DNA of 64,000 nucleotides from Acanthococcus lagerstroemiae (taxonomy: Eukaryota > Arthropoda > Insecta > Hemiptera > Eriococcidae): assembly GCA_031841125.1 (NCBI GenBank), contig CM063107.1, positions 62,569,814 through 62,633,813 on the forward strand. The letters are read 5' to 3'. Below the pieces are notes generated by a model, which saw nothing but the letters and a program-made list of their open reading frames with translations, made no database searches and was not told where the DNA came from. Each line of letters begins with the position of its first letter. Position 1 is the first letter of the stretch. This document shows positions 1-58,246 of the stretch, piece by piece. Made by a program: the position numbers and the translations under genes.

Positions 1-24
1 AATTGTGATTTCGTTTTTTCTCAG

Positions 25-760
25 AGATATTCTGAGAGCCTTGGACTATATACATAGTAAAGGTTATATACATCGTGCTGTGAAAGCTCGGCATATTCTT
101 GTGCACGCAGATGGGCGCGCCTGCCTTTCGGGATTGAGATACATGTATCCACTACCCAAAGACGGAAGTAATAAAGTGTACCACTTCCCACTACACGCTT
201 CACATAACTTGAACTGGCTCAGTCCCGAGTTATTGGAACAAAACTCAGAAGGATATAACGAAAAGTCAGATATTTATAGTGTTGGTGTCACTGCGTGTGA
301 ACTTGCCAATGGAATAGTTCCTTTTGCCGAAACGTCGACAACTTTAATGCTTACTGAAAAAGTTCGAGGTGTGACGCCTCAGCTGATAGACTGTACTACG
401 TGGTTCCTTTACGAAGATAGTAATAGTAACAAGGACGATGAACTGAGGTATAGCAACGACGAAGTTGCTGAAAATAACCAGAAGACTTTATCTCGAAGAT
501 TCAGTGATTCTTTTCATACGTTTGTGGAACTATGCAGCCATCGGAATGTGACCATCAGACCGTCACCGAAGCAGCTGCTAAACCATTCATTCTTCAGACC
601 CATTCGTCGACTGAATGTCGATATACAAAAACTACTGGAACCTGCTGTTCCGTACACGGAAACCAATACCACCGAACTGAACGAAGACTTGGCTGTTATT
701 GATGATGTAGCGTACAATTTTAATGATATCAGTATTCATCCCAAAGAATGGGATTTTTAA
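25..760 (+). CDS. Stlk: STRAD/Stlk pseudokinase, 3' terminal exon (partial)
   Basis: STRAD proteins are catalytically dead STE20-family kinases that bind MO25/CAB39 and activate LKB1 (STK11) allosterically in the cytoplasm. About 245 C-terminal residues are present. A pyrimidine tract and AG at 23-24 mark a 3' splice site, so the exon starts at 25 and upstream exons lie outside the window. The catalytic-loop HRD is replaced by HRA (IHRAVKARHIL), and where DFG should be the sequence reads SGL, both as in STRAD. The APE-like segment WLSPELLEQN and DIYSVGVTACELANG are strongly STRAD-like. The protein ends in Trp-Asp-Phe just before TAA; vertebrate STRAD-alpha ends in the MO25-docking WEF. STRAD identity is very secure; choice of paralogue (A or B) does not apply cleanly to insects. 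Confidence 0.93.
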
Positions 761-1480
761 TTTACTTTCGTAAAACTTTCATTTACCATGTACTGCGTTT
801 GCGATGTATGTAATTCTGAAAAATTTGTATTCGCGATTTTTTGAGTTGGTTGATTTTTATATTTTTGTTCCCTTTTTCATGTTGTGTATTATTTTTGAAT
901 AAATGTTCTAAAATTTGTAAGTATTGCTTCATGATTAGTGACTTATGTTTTTGTAGGTTGAATCGAGATATTTCAAAATTTGGCGTGCATTGCATTTCCA
1001 AGTTATTATTATGAATAACCTTCCGAATTGATTTACAATATTACAATCATTTGCAGTGCCTGAATTGTGATTCATGTACTTTGTTCGTGAAAATCTCGAT
1101 GATCTAGTGCGTTGTACTCACGCGTCGTATTTAAAGGAAAAACTCATGAATACGGAAGCTCTCTTGCAGAAAAATTTAAAAATGGTTATCCATATCGTGT
1201 TTAAATGAGTCGTTAAGATATCAGAGTATATGTTCGGCAATCGGCTATCACGATGATTGAAAAGTTATCTTTCTTTGATAGCTCAAAACGGAATTCATGA
1301 TATACATTGGTTAAATCTTTAATTTTTCCACTTTAAACTTATTAAAGGTAATCAGTTTTCAGATAAACTTGCCACTGGTAAAATTAAATCCATTTTCGCG
1401 TCGATGATAAAGTAGAGTACCCGGTTACTTCATTTTGCTGTCCAACTTCCAACGAATCAAGTTTATTTGCTATTTCAAAA
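761..1480. other. STRAD 3' UTR and spacer / RidA promoter region
   Basis: No coding signal. It holds the STRAD 3' UTR with a poly(A) signal near 898, then about 550 bases of AT-rich spacer that must contain the RidA promoter and 5' UTR. I see no convincing TATA box or repeat. Confidence 0.5.
898..903 (+). promoter_or_regulatory. Candidate polyadenylation signal of the STRAD gene
   Basis: AATAAA lies 138 bases after the STRAD stop codon, in a T-rich stretch typical of a short 3' UTR. It is the first canonical hexamer downstream. There is no transcript evidence here. Confidence 0.5.
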
Positions 1481-4400
1481 ATGTCTAAATTCATTTTCAA
1501 GACCATCAACGCTGTTTCCGCTCCCAAGCCGGTGGGGCCTTACAGGTGGGTTTTAGAAACAACGGTATCGTCAGCAAATAAGTACAATTTGGATAGTACC
1601 GTCGAGTAATTTATTGGGATTTTTTCTTCAGTTCAGCGGTTCAAGTAAATCATATGCTTTACTTGTCTGGAGCGATTGGTATAGACAAGAATACGGGTAA
1701 ATTAGTCAATGGTGGTGTTGTGCCTGAAACGCAGCAAGCATTCGAGAATATCAAAGCGACTTTAAAGGACTGTGGTTCTTCGCTGGATAAAGGTACTGTA
1801 TTTTTCAAATGGTATACCTATGTGAATATTCTCACTGATGTGTTAAAGACATTACACACCAAGACTATTGTTAGAATGAAGAGTTCTTCTTCCCTAACTG
1901 ACTTCATTTAACGAGTTTTTCTTTCCAAAGTCGAATGTTGGAAAGCAGTAGGCCGTAGATAAAATGAACATGAAAACAGAGGAGCCGAAACAGATTTTTT
2001 TACTAGATGACAGATGACCCATCAACTGTACTTCATATTGATTGTAATCATAAATGAAAGAGCTCATATTCGAATTTCATAATTTCGGGAAACTCGTGCG
2101 TTTTCGCGTATGAATTTAATGGTGACGGGCGGGAACAAAAGTAAGGGGGGCACGGGGGCAAGCTTGCCTCTCAAGCCTCCACCGGAATTGGGAAATTTTA
2201 GTTGATGGATCAAAAGTTGGGAAACTCCTACAAGTCATTTTTTTTTATGCCAATGAAAACAAATTTTGATGGTTGGGAATTTTGACTTGAGTCAGTTGGG
2301 AATTGAATAATTTTACCTCTCCAGGAAAAACTTCTACGTCTCTGGTGACGGCTGAAATGGGAACGAATCAATGCTCGGTACGTATACGTATTATGTAACG
2401 CTTTGTGGATAGGCCTTCACTGTCTATACGAAACGGCCCATGGCCGAGGTGGTTGAGCATTTACAGTGCAGTCGGGGAACCGGTAAGCACATGCTCGAGA
2501 CCGGACCGATGTCCGATACACCGGTCCTATGTTGTCAGAGATATAGAAATATTTAATTAAAATCAAGTTGAAACAGGCCATTACCTATCTATTCATCTCA
2601 ACGAGTGGTTACGCTAGCCTTATCTCTCTCTCATGTGCTACCTATATTCTTTAGATGGTGCGGGTGAGTAAAGTTGAGGAGAGAAATCAATAGGTATCGT
2701 TATAGTATCCCAGGCATATGATCAGAATTTTGGGCCTAACAGTTTTTTTCTTCTCATTTTTGATTTAGGATCTAGCTGGGAATTTGCTTCTTATTTGTTT
2801 TAAAAAATCCTATTATATAGTCCTATCACTAGTAAGTGACAGCGAGCGGAAGAAATATGTAGTAGGTATACTATATTCGCTATACCTAGTAGTGTTCACT
2901 CAGGCGTGAATGAAGATGAGAGCAAATGCTACTAAGTGCTTCCATTCAAGCTCTTTATAAATGGAAGCTTTTGCTGCTACTTGCCTCTGTCTTTTCTGTT
3001 ATCATTACACACTTCAGTCTAGTCCACACCACAGCATCTGCTACCATTAGCACGCATACTTATACTCCCATCTGTATTTGGTACGCGCGTTGATGTGGTG
3101 TACCAAAAAAAGGTACACATAGTTTGCAAATGATGTAAAATATAATATTAAAAATTCAACATAATTTTGAGTAGTTAAACGTTATAATAATAATAATACT
3201 GAGAGCACCAACAAATGAGAAAGCTAATGAAAATTTGAACAAAACACATTGAATAATGTGAAGCAGAAGAGATGTTTCATATCAGAATTTTAGGTCATAT
3301 TACGCGGCACCCTCATCCAGATTTAATCTATTGACGGATACAGATGATGTTGACATATAATCAGGTCAGCATGTGATGTTTTTTGTGGTGCGTGGATGTT
3401 GTGCGCTCGTTTTTTATGTTGGTTGATGTATAACCATGAATGCTTCATAGTAAATGGAATTTATCTTATGATCAGGGAAAAACTTTTCTGTTGCTTCTGC
3501 AAATGAAAATACATACTATATTCAAATGTTTATAGTTTGAAGAACGCCGTGTGTTTATAATTTCAATATTTACAACCATACATCCAGTAATGAATGTAGC
3601 CACATCATTAAAACATGGAATTTCCGGACATTGCCAGGTTTCACGGATTAATTTTCCTGAAGATGAATAAGGAGTTTCGTTAACTTCAAATATAGGCATT
3701 AAAAAGTTTCTTAGGAAATAATCCCAACAGTGCATACAGCCCCAGGTTGGGTTAAAGGCGGATGTGTACTGATACTAAAAGAATAGTGTATAAATTTTCG
3801 TACTATGTAAGTACCTATATATTTCAGTACAACATACAATTGTGTATTCTAAAAATCAGCAGTTTTCAACATCAGTGTACCGCTCCAGGTCAAGTTCGGA
3901 TAGGGAATGACAGTTAAAAGATTAATTTGTCGGTTTTCATACTACATAAGGTATATTTTTATATTGCTTTTACATTCATATAATCGCATGTGTTATATTT
4001 TCATGTTTTTTACATATAGTGGCATCAGTCAAGGTGTATTTGGATAATATTTCGGACAGCGCCGCAGTCAATGAAGTTTATCAACAATGTAAGGAGTTTT
4101 GATTTGAACTTCATGGTTTCTTTATAATAATATTATGTATCAGTTGTAATGACAAGGAACACTCACATCACATATTTTTGCTGTTGTAGATATAAAAGCT
4201 CCGTATCCAGCTAGATGCATGATGGAAGTTGGTAAACTGCCCTTGGTTGGTTTATTATACCTGATTTATATTATTTATTTATCTACTTATTTATACATAT
4301 CTATCCGGTATCCGAAATCTTGCCTTATTTTGTCCGGTTTGGTCGAATAAAAAATTCATATAGTTAGTTTGAGAACAGTGCAAAACTCTACACTCTGATT

Positions 4401-4863
4401 GATTGAGTCGGCATGCTAAAAATATATCAAAATGGTGTCAAATTGCTAAAAGTGCCAAAACTGTACTCTGATTGCCACTGTTATTAGTCATAAAAGTCTA
4501 TTTGTGAGATGAAATTTGTACTCTAATTGCCACTGGTATTAGTCATAAAAGTCTATTTGTGACATAAAATTTAACACCCTGCAAATCTGACGGATTGCGT
4601 GTTTTTTGTACTATTTATAGCATGTTTGATTGTGAGCCCTGTTCTATTGTACAGAATATTAACATTTTTTATTTAAAAGCCGATGACCTAAATGTAGTTG
4701 AGGAGATGAATTTTCGGTTTAGGTTCCGTAGAATCATTATAGTATTTCGTTAAAGTACATATAACATTATTTGCGTAATGATTTCATATTTCAATCAATT
4801 TTACAGGGTGCCAAAGTAGAAATTGAAATCATGGCTGTCATCGCTGACCAATGTCGATTATAA
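1481..4863 (+). CDS. UK114: RidA/UK114 (YjgF) family 2-iminobutanoate/2-iminopropanoate deaminase, 5 exons
   Basis: RidA hydrolyses reactive enamine/imine intermediates released by PLP enzymes such as threonine dehydratase, giving 2-keto acids and ammonia; it acts as a homotrimer in cytosol or mitochondria. Five exons join in frame: 1481-1545, 1632-1792, 4020-4088, 4190-4245 and 4807-4863. All introns are GT-AG and splice phases match. The product is 135 aa, the usual family length (about 130-137). Visible family motifs are VGPYSSAVQ near residues 18-26, LYLSGAIGID, the YPAR segment with the catalytic arginine near residue 107, and the C-terminal VEIEIMAV strand. The start is the ATG that gives the typical N-terminus before APKPVGPY. 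Intron 2 is long (2.2 kb) and holds a tRNA-derived SINE candidate. Confidence 0.93.
1793..4019. other. RidA intron 2 (2.2 kb)
   Basis: No exon-like sequence was found. Bases around 2150-2345 match the interspersed family also seen near 26953 and 46440-46790 (G-rich tract, then AGGAAAAACTTCT and a GTACGT/CTACGT end). A tRNA-like SINE candidate lies at about 2437-2530. The rest is AT-rich unique-looking DNA. Confidence 0.5.
2437..2530 (+). repeat. tRNA-derived SINE candidate
   Basis: A good RNA polymerase III A-box (TGGCCGAGGTGG, 2441-2452) is followed about 40 bases later by a B-box-like TGCTCGAGACC (2492-2502). No intact cloverleaf could be drawn, so this is more likely a SINE head than a functional tRNA. 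The 3' end is unclear. Confidence 0.4.
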
Positions 4864-7365
4864 AAATTAGATGGCACACAGAACTGTTGATTTACTTTTC
4901 CATTGTGATGATTATGAAATTTCAAGATTTTATACAGCATTTATAATGATCAAGTAAGGCTGCATAGACATGTATGGACCAATTAAATTCGTAGGTACCT
5001 ATGTAGGTAATTATAGACTTCGATAACTGGAATCCAGTAACATATTTCATCATTTTAATATTACATTTTGCTGCGTGCGTACCTCTGTTATTCTAGTAAA
5101 TACATTTATTTATTCTCTTTGTAAATTTGCTAGTTTTTTCACCACGTTGATTTAAAATTAAATTATATACCATTTTTAAATATGTATTCTAGTTTCTCTG
5201 TTGTCTGTATATGTGTGTGTGATCGTGATAATATAATTGTTCTATAATAAATTTATCGGTAAGTATTGATAGTTGTAACTCGTATTTACGGTTTTGATTT
5301 TCTTTTAAAAATTTCAAACACTTGTCCTTGTGAAATGTATTTTGCGAACGTTTTCTTAGTTCGAAAATGCTAATCATGTTGGAATAAGTGAAATTCGTAG
5401 TTGAACCATTCTAAGATGATGATTAATATTAATAAATATCATCTTCTACAGTTGGAAGTTGAATTGCTTATTTATTATCTTATGTCGCTGTCCTCTAATC
5501 ATTGTTATCTTTATGTAATAATTTTACAGCTTTAATATTCAATTTCAGTCAGGTTCTTTAACCCCTGTCTCGGAGAATTACTGAGACCTGTGAAATTGGA
5601 TGTTACTATGATGTATTTGATTTTGAAAGAATAAAAATAGGTAATGAACGATGTCAGCATTTTAGCGCCAATTTTAATTTCAACTAGGTTTGACAACCGG
5701 CGGAACAGCGGAACAAGCGGCGGAAAGAACTCAGTCTGTCCTTCTGTTTCATTTTCAAATTTCGTTGCCCTTCTATTCGAACTTTTTGAGGTGGAAATTT
5801 TTGTTTTCCGTTTATGAAGCTTCTCCGGGAGGTTCTGTAATTTTAATTTTCGTTTTCACGAGATAAAAATTTTTATTGAACAACAGATGATAAAATTTTA
5901 AAAGTACTGAAAAATATTTACTGGTGAAACGTACTTTTAAAGAGAAACTTTCCTTGCTCAAGTTGTCAACACTGATTTTCAGTGTGTCCGTTTCTAAAAA
6001 ACTGAATAACATTTACAAATTACAAATGTCATCCGAGAGTTGGGGAGGTTTACCCTTTTTTGATTGATTTTATAAGTTGTAATTCGTTGAAATTTCTGCA
6101 GCATTCATAATTATTCGCTCTCATAAACCTGAAAATACTGATTGACCTACAAATATGACTAATTTCATCAGTAATATGAAAATTTCATTCAAGACACTTA
6201 GTGATATCAATTTGGGCTTTCTGTTGTTGGTATAGAAACCGTTAAGATTACCGAATATCCTTTTGTTGAACGCCATTTTGGTATTGTAATTATTTGTAAG
6301 CAAGATTAACAAGATGACTGCTTTCAGTTATACTCGATTGGAAATGTATAATGCGAATTAAAGTTCACATAGTGAGCCGCAGTGTTCTCTCACACGAATT
6401 ATTTGCGTAAATGCATTTGCTTCGGTATTAGTCCGGGTTGTGGAGTGCTCGTTCCAACGCAATAACGCCGTCAAATGTTTTCATGTGAGTATAAATAAAT
6501 AAATTCATTCGGTTGATAGTTACACACGTAACTGAATAGTTCGCATGTTCGCCATCGTTTTTTCGAAATTATCTCTTCTGAGAATCAGCTTGGGTGGCAA
6601 TAATGTTTTACGTGTATTCGATTTGCTACTGCTTTGTATTGATCATTCCTAATACTTCGGTGTGAATCTGTATCTGTATTTTCAAAAAGTGATGAGGAAA
6701 ACAATGAATCAGTGGCTTAGTCATACTCTGATGTAGCATGAAATTATCGGTGCACTGTATATTAGTTGTAACTGACTCGATACTTGAGGTATATTTTTAT
6801 TGATTATGAATCCTGTTGACCCAGTGAAGTTGTAAATTGGTATCGAGAATAATTTTCGTTCTAACTTGTTAACGGTTTTGAATGATAAATTGAACTTCAG
6901 CTGAACTCATAATTTTCATTTGATAGAATCGGAAGAGTAGAACGAACTAAAATACTAGTTTCGCAAATAGCTTGTAGTGCTCTGTTGTAGGATTATCATT
7001 GTTTATAAACATGGATCCAGGTCATTGCATTTGAAAACAAACCTGCCGAGTGTTTCCTTTTTGGTTATTATTCGTTGTGTAATTAGATTCTGAAAAGGTT
7101 TACACGTTTTATTCAGTAAAGTTTTCAGTATTATAGTTAAACCTAGTGTAAACCTGCTTCCTATTATCCTATTTTGTGTTATTACAGATACGTTATCTAC
7201 GTGTTGAAGAGCCTTGTCATGGAATTATCCTGTTTACACTGTCGGACGTATCGTATGTTCTACAGTGAAGAGCGTCTAACGTATTCTGAAGCCAGCAACG
7301 GATAATTTGTCACCCGAGTTCACGTATAATTTGTTTGTATATTGTTTTAATCGTCTACCGTAAAA
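4864..7365. other. RidA 3' flank, spacer and KAT6 promoter / 5' UTR region
   Basis: No protein gene was found on either strand. An AATAAA at 5246-5251 could end RidA transcripts. A pyrimidine tract plus TTACAG ending at about 7188 looks like a 3' splice site, so the KAT6 5' UTR may be spliced, with a last 5' UTR exon running from about 7189 to the ATG at 7366. The transcription start cannot be placed. Confidence 0.4.
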
Positions 7366-53481
<46,116 letters not shown>

Positions 53482-54157
53482 TGGCTTTCTCGGCTCAGTT
53501 GACTGGTTCGAAAGGCGGACGGCGCCGAACGTCGATTTTGAACCCGCAACTGGGCGCTATACAATCCGGAAAAGGAAGTGTTTGGAAACTGCCCTCCTCG
53601 CGGACCCACTCTCCAATCAGCGATTTTTTCATTTGTTGGAGCTAAGGGAGAGATTTGTATAATGCAATTTGGAATATTATTAGTGACGTCGTATCTTCTA
53701 AGGAAAGAAACTATATTTGAGTAAGGATACGGAGTATCCGTGTAAGTGAAATTATTTTTCATATTTGTGTCTAAAAGATGCATTTTCATTATTTGATGTA
53801 CGATTGTAGCGATGCCTGATTACCGAAGGCCTTTTTCTATGTCTCTTGAATTAATGAGAAGTCAAATCCACCATCTTAGAAGTCTAGATTTATCCTGGCA
53901 CTGGATGATAGGATGGGAAAACTTTTCGTTTTCGCAAAATATCCCATTCAGCATGCTGGTAGGTGTGAACGCAGTTTTATGTTTCCAGCTGTTCTGGGTG
54001 GCGAAGATGAATCACTACCCAGAACTATCGACAGTATGAAGTTGTATTCACACTAACCTGACAGAGAGCATGTGGAGTGCGGTATTCTCAAAAAAATGTA
54101 AACGAGAGGCGTTTTGCTGTAAGGGATCTTGTGGTGATTTGAAATTTTGAGTTTGCG

Positions 54158-54601
54158 CAGGCTGACCACTCGGTCACTTTTTTACCTTAAGTCACCTCTG
54201 GTCACCTTTGGTCACTTTTTTGAAATTTGGTCACGAAAGTCACTTTTTAATCAAAAAAGTCACTGTTTAAAAAATTTTCCTTTAAAAAAATATTAAAAAT
54301 GCTCAGTTTAACTATATTATCAATTTATTGAGAGAAAAAAACTGAAAAAAATGTTTTTTCAATCTGATATATGTGATATAAGTATACAAGACAAGTGTGT
54401 GCGTGAGTAGAGTGTGTGATGCTGCGAAAAACTTGTGATGTATGTTTTTTTCAAGACATGAGAGCCGAAGATTACATAAAGTCTGAATGAGAATAATTTT
54501 TAGTCGAAAATATGGGAATTATGGTGATTTTTTGGTCACTTTTTTTACGAAATTGGTCACTTTTATCACCTTTTTCAGAGAAAATTTGAGTGGTCAGCCT
54601 G
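54158..54601. mobile_element. MITE with CAGGCTGACCACT ends and GTTTGCG duplication
   Basis: 444 bp; the 13-bp ends are perfect inverted repeats. GTTTGCG flanks both sides (54151-54157 and 54602-54608). GGTCAC(T/C)TTT words repeat inside, near both ends and in both orientations of the arms. Confidence 0.8.
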
Positions 54602-54819
54602 GTTTGCGAGTCCGGTACCACTGATTGCCAAGGTCTATAGACTTGAGGGTGCTGACTCATAAGAGCCTGGAGATCTGATGATGTGTGGAAGCCACTTCAA
54701 TTCTATAGACCTTGGCAGACGCCTCTCATACATAGCAGGTTTTATCTTTCCTCGTCCAAGGCCATCCATGTTCTAGCTCAGTGTTGAATGCTTTGTCTTA
54801 TTCTTCGTATGTTGAAAAA

Positions 54820-55740
54820 TCGAATCAAATCCTTTTGATCTGGCTTAGTGGTGAATTCTTAGGTCACATATACTAATGAAATGAAATCTATTACATTGAA
54901 ACTCCGAAATTATTACTTATTTTCCGGTTTGGTAGTGAAAGTTTTGCTTTACATTATGCGTTCTAGTGTATGTAATTCAGCCCGCCATCTTGGAACTCTA
55001 AATTATCAGTTGATCTGGTTCCTGGTAGAGCTTTTGCCTTGTATTATGCGAAGTAGTTGAATCTACCATCTTGTGAGCCCAAATGCTATGTCTATTATTT
55101 TGGGCGTTGCCGAGTGAAGTTTAATTCGCCGTCTTAAAACTCCAAAATTATCACTTTTCATCAGGTTCAGTGGTAACATTTCTGCCTTACATTATTTATG
55201 TAATGGGGAATGAAGTTGAATCTGCCATCTTAAGAGTTCAAAATTTTTATTCTTATTCTGATGCGTGAAATCAAATCTACGGCCGTGGAACTCCAAAATT
55301 ATTACATTCTTATCGGTTTAATGGTGACAGTTTTGCAATTACATGTATTGGTGAATGTCATTCGATCCACCATCTTGGAATTCCAGTATGTCACTTTTGA
55401 TCTGGTTTAATGAAAGAATTTTTGTCTTACATTGTGTTGTATGAAATGAATTTGAATCCGCCATCTTGAGAGAGCAATATTATTACCAGTCTAGTTCAGT
55501 GATGAATCTTTCGCCTTTGGGTTGTTGGAGAGTGGAATCAAAGCCACCGTCTTGGAACTCCGAAATTATTACTCCTGTGCTGGTTTGCTTTACATTACAT
55601 GGTATGCAAAACGACACCTTGGAAATTCTGAATTTACTATCATTGTCCTAGTTCAGTAGTGAAGTTCGACTTCATCATATACTTTGTGTTAGCAAATGAA
55701 ATCTAATCAATAATTTGGAAGTTCAAAATTATTGCTAGTT
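54820..55740 (+). repeat. Degenerate minisatellite, about 10 units of about 85-100 bp
   Basis: A consensus near CCATCTTGGAACTCCAAAAT, then TATTACTTTT, GGTTCAGTGGTGAA and TTTGCCTTACATTATG recurs from 54990 to 55715 with heavy drift. Confidence 0.7.
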
Positions 55741-56427
55741 TGTTATTTCATTTATTGAATAATTTGTGAGTACTTTGAGTGTCTTCATTGATTTATCTAC
55801 TTGTTCCATGTTTATATTGAATTTCTCGAGAAGAGTGAGTGATGTTGCGTCGATGAGTTGATTTTGGTACGGGCATTACACACAACGGATAAGTTGTAGA
55901 AATATCCATTTTTTTGTTTAACGTATAAAGAACCTTCTAATTGTTTTTATATTTGAAAAATATTATAGGCTCTACATACTAAGTAGTAGCGGATAATTTA
56001 TTGTAGAAATAAGTACTTATTCGAAGATAAGTAAAAAGAAAAACTGTCGCGTTTTTTATTTTTCACCTCTTCCTGTAATAATGTTTGTTATCATTTAAGA
56101 ATTGTGTGCACGCGCGCGCGTGTGTGTGTTACATTATAATGCCGCTGTAGAGTCAGATTGTTAATATAAGTCTTGTAGTTCTTTTTTGAATCTATTTTTA
56201 CTAATTTTTTATGTAAAGATCTGATATGTGCAGTTATCTTATAGATTTTGTATATATATATTGTGCACATATGTAATTTTATGAATTAAATTTCCTGAGA
56301 AATGTGAAGCGAATCATTTATGGGGTCCTTTGGTCATTCTACAGAAAGTGTAACTATTTCACCAGAAACGTTTTTGTTTTCTTCGTCACTTGTTTTCACG
56401 AAAAAATTTGTCAGCAACGACTATTAG

Positions 56428-56652
56428 TCAAAAGACAAAACTAAGTCCCCCTCCCCCCCCATACTTCGGCAGTCGACAAAAATTTTTCATATTTTAAGCA
56501 CTTTTTGTTTTTTTCAATTCAAAATTATTTTGATTAAGAAATCGGCAAATTTTCAAACATTTTGTCGACTAATTTTTATTTAAAACAAATATTTGTCAAC
56601 ATATTTTTCTTCTTCCCCCCCCCCCCAACTGAACGTCAAGTTTCGTCTCTGC
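56428..56652 (-). repeat. GCAGAGACGAAACT-ended repeat, inverted copy
   Basis: The reverse complement begins CAGCAGAGACGAAACTTGAC and runs through GTCGACAAAAT, GCCGATTTCTTAATCAAAAT and a G-run hairpin to AGTTTTGTC, colinear with 20632-20860. Confidence 0.6.
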
Positions 56653-58246
56653 TGTTGGTATAAATGCTGGACGATTATTAGAATTATGTTGGTAACCGTG
56701 GAAGTGTTGCTTTTCTTACGGAAGGAAGTGACGTAAATTCACGATGATGTGCTGGGGCTTAGACCTATGGGGAGATTACGTCAATCTGAAAGGGGGAAGA
56801 TGACGCTACTTTAACGCTGTGGAAGTCGGGAACTAGATATTCTCCGAAATTAGTAAACGTTCAAATTTGATTCAAAATCTATGGTAAGCATGAGAGATAA
56901 CGTTCTTTTTACACCAGGTCAACTACTCAACTCAATTTCGCAATAAGCAGTAACGCAGCCGAATAAAAATTCATAATTAGAAAAAATGTATTTTTTTATT
57001 TATTTTTATTCTAGAAGAATTCAAATTAAAAATCTTCAATCTGTCTCGGAGCTGGCTGATTCACCTAACGGGAAACAGAATAACAAAAACATTGTTCCCG
57101 TCAGTTTCAATAAGAAATGTGAGTTGAAAATTAAAAAACACTGGAAAATATAGGAACGCTATCAAAGTTCAGTGGCTGCTGAATTCTCAAAATAATCGAG
57201 GATGTTACGAGTTCTTAAATTATTTTCCAAAGTGTCGTGCTACCGAAGAAATGTAAAGAAATTAAAACTAATTTTCGGATCGTGCAGCTACTCAGTACTG
57301 TCTCATTTAACAAGCATATCATCTAGACCACTAGAGAAAGTATTACTACTTTTGGCCAGCTTTGTAACACAAATAGACATTTCTATAATGCCAAGAATAC
57401 GTATATTTCCAAATATAGAGAACAGTACCAAGATCAAAATGTAGGCCTAATGAGACGAGGCATAACACGAAATTTCTATTGAAATGTTGATGTCTAAAAA
57501 TTAGATCTCCAAAATAAGATCAACATCAAATTACAACATAGGTCGCTCAAAATCCAAGACGCCACGTATAGCCTAACTGTAATTACGTATATTCTAAATC
57601 GACGAACTATTCTGACGTTCCATATTGACCGTTTAGGTACTCAAAATAGAATTTCAAAATTGATAAACTATTATTGGAACCGATGATCACAAACATTTTG
57701 ACCATCATAAATCTGATCTTCCCTGAAGCTCGTATAATTTTACAGGCTCACGAAATCACGAACGATGTCACGTAAAGAGCCTAAAATTCTGCCATGATTA
57801 AACTATACAAGAAATTCTTCAAACTCACTGAGTCGACTATAACGACGTCGGCATTTACTTCTGCCATCTTTTTCGGAAATCTTCAATGTTAGGTGGTAAA
57901 AGAAATAAATAATTTAACAATTCCAGATGACTAAAATTCTAAATTGCTTTGTTAGAACGTTAATATAAGCTTTTCAGAGAGGCTTGAAAATTGGAAAGTG
58001 TTATAGTTCATCGATTATAAAGAGACCAGCAATCTTTAAGCTCTCAAATTTCTGACTTGAAAAGTCGAGGAATACTTGGTATCTAATTTGGCGGCAACTT
58101 CTCAAAAATGTAGGCTAGAAGATGCCGGTTCTGTTTGAATCGTATTATCTGTGATTCAGGTTTTAACTCTGTGATGTCAGAATATCCACAGAGTTAAAGT
58201 CGAAAACGTACAGTTTTTGACAGGAAGCGCAGTATTTCAACCACTA

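Larger units (their letters stand above)
53482..58244. other. KAT6 3' UTR and downstream flank
   Basis: No gene seen. Contains a MITE (54158-54601), a hairpin with AAGGTCTATAGACTT arms (54635-54712), a minisatellite (54820-55740), a GT/GC dinucleotide run (56107-56130), an inverted GCAGAGACGAAACT-type repeat (56428-56652), and unique AT-rich DNA from 56700 with a 12-bp hairpin (TTTAACTCTGTG, 58153-58197). The KAT6 poly(A) site is not obvious; AATAAA at 56962 is one candidate. Confidence 0.5.

Noticed and set aside
1801..1911. Extension of the RidA frame past exon 2
   Set aside because: A GTACTG donor at 1793 followed by exons 4020-4863 restores the full RidA fold; the read-through peptide has no family match.
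54820..55740. CRISPR-like array
   Set aside because: Units of about 85-100 bp drift along their whole length; there are no constant repeats with unique spacers, and this is a eukaryotic nuclear locus.
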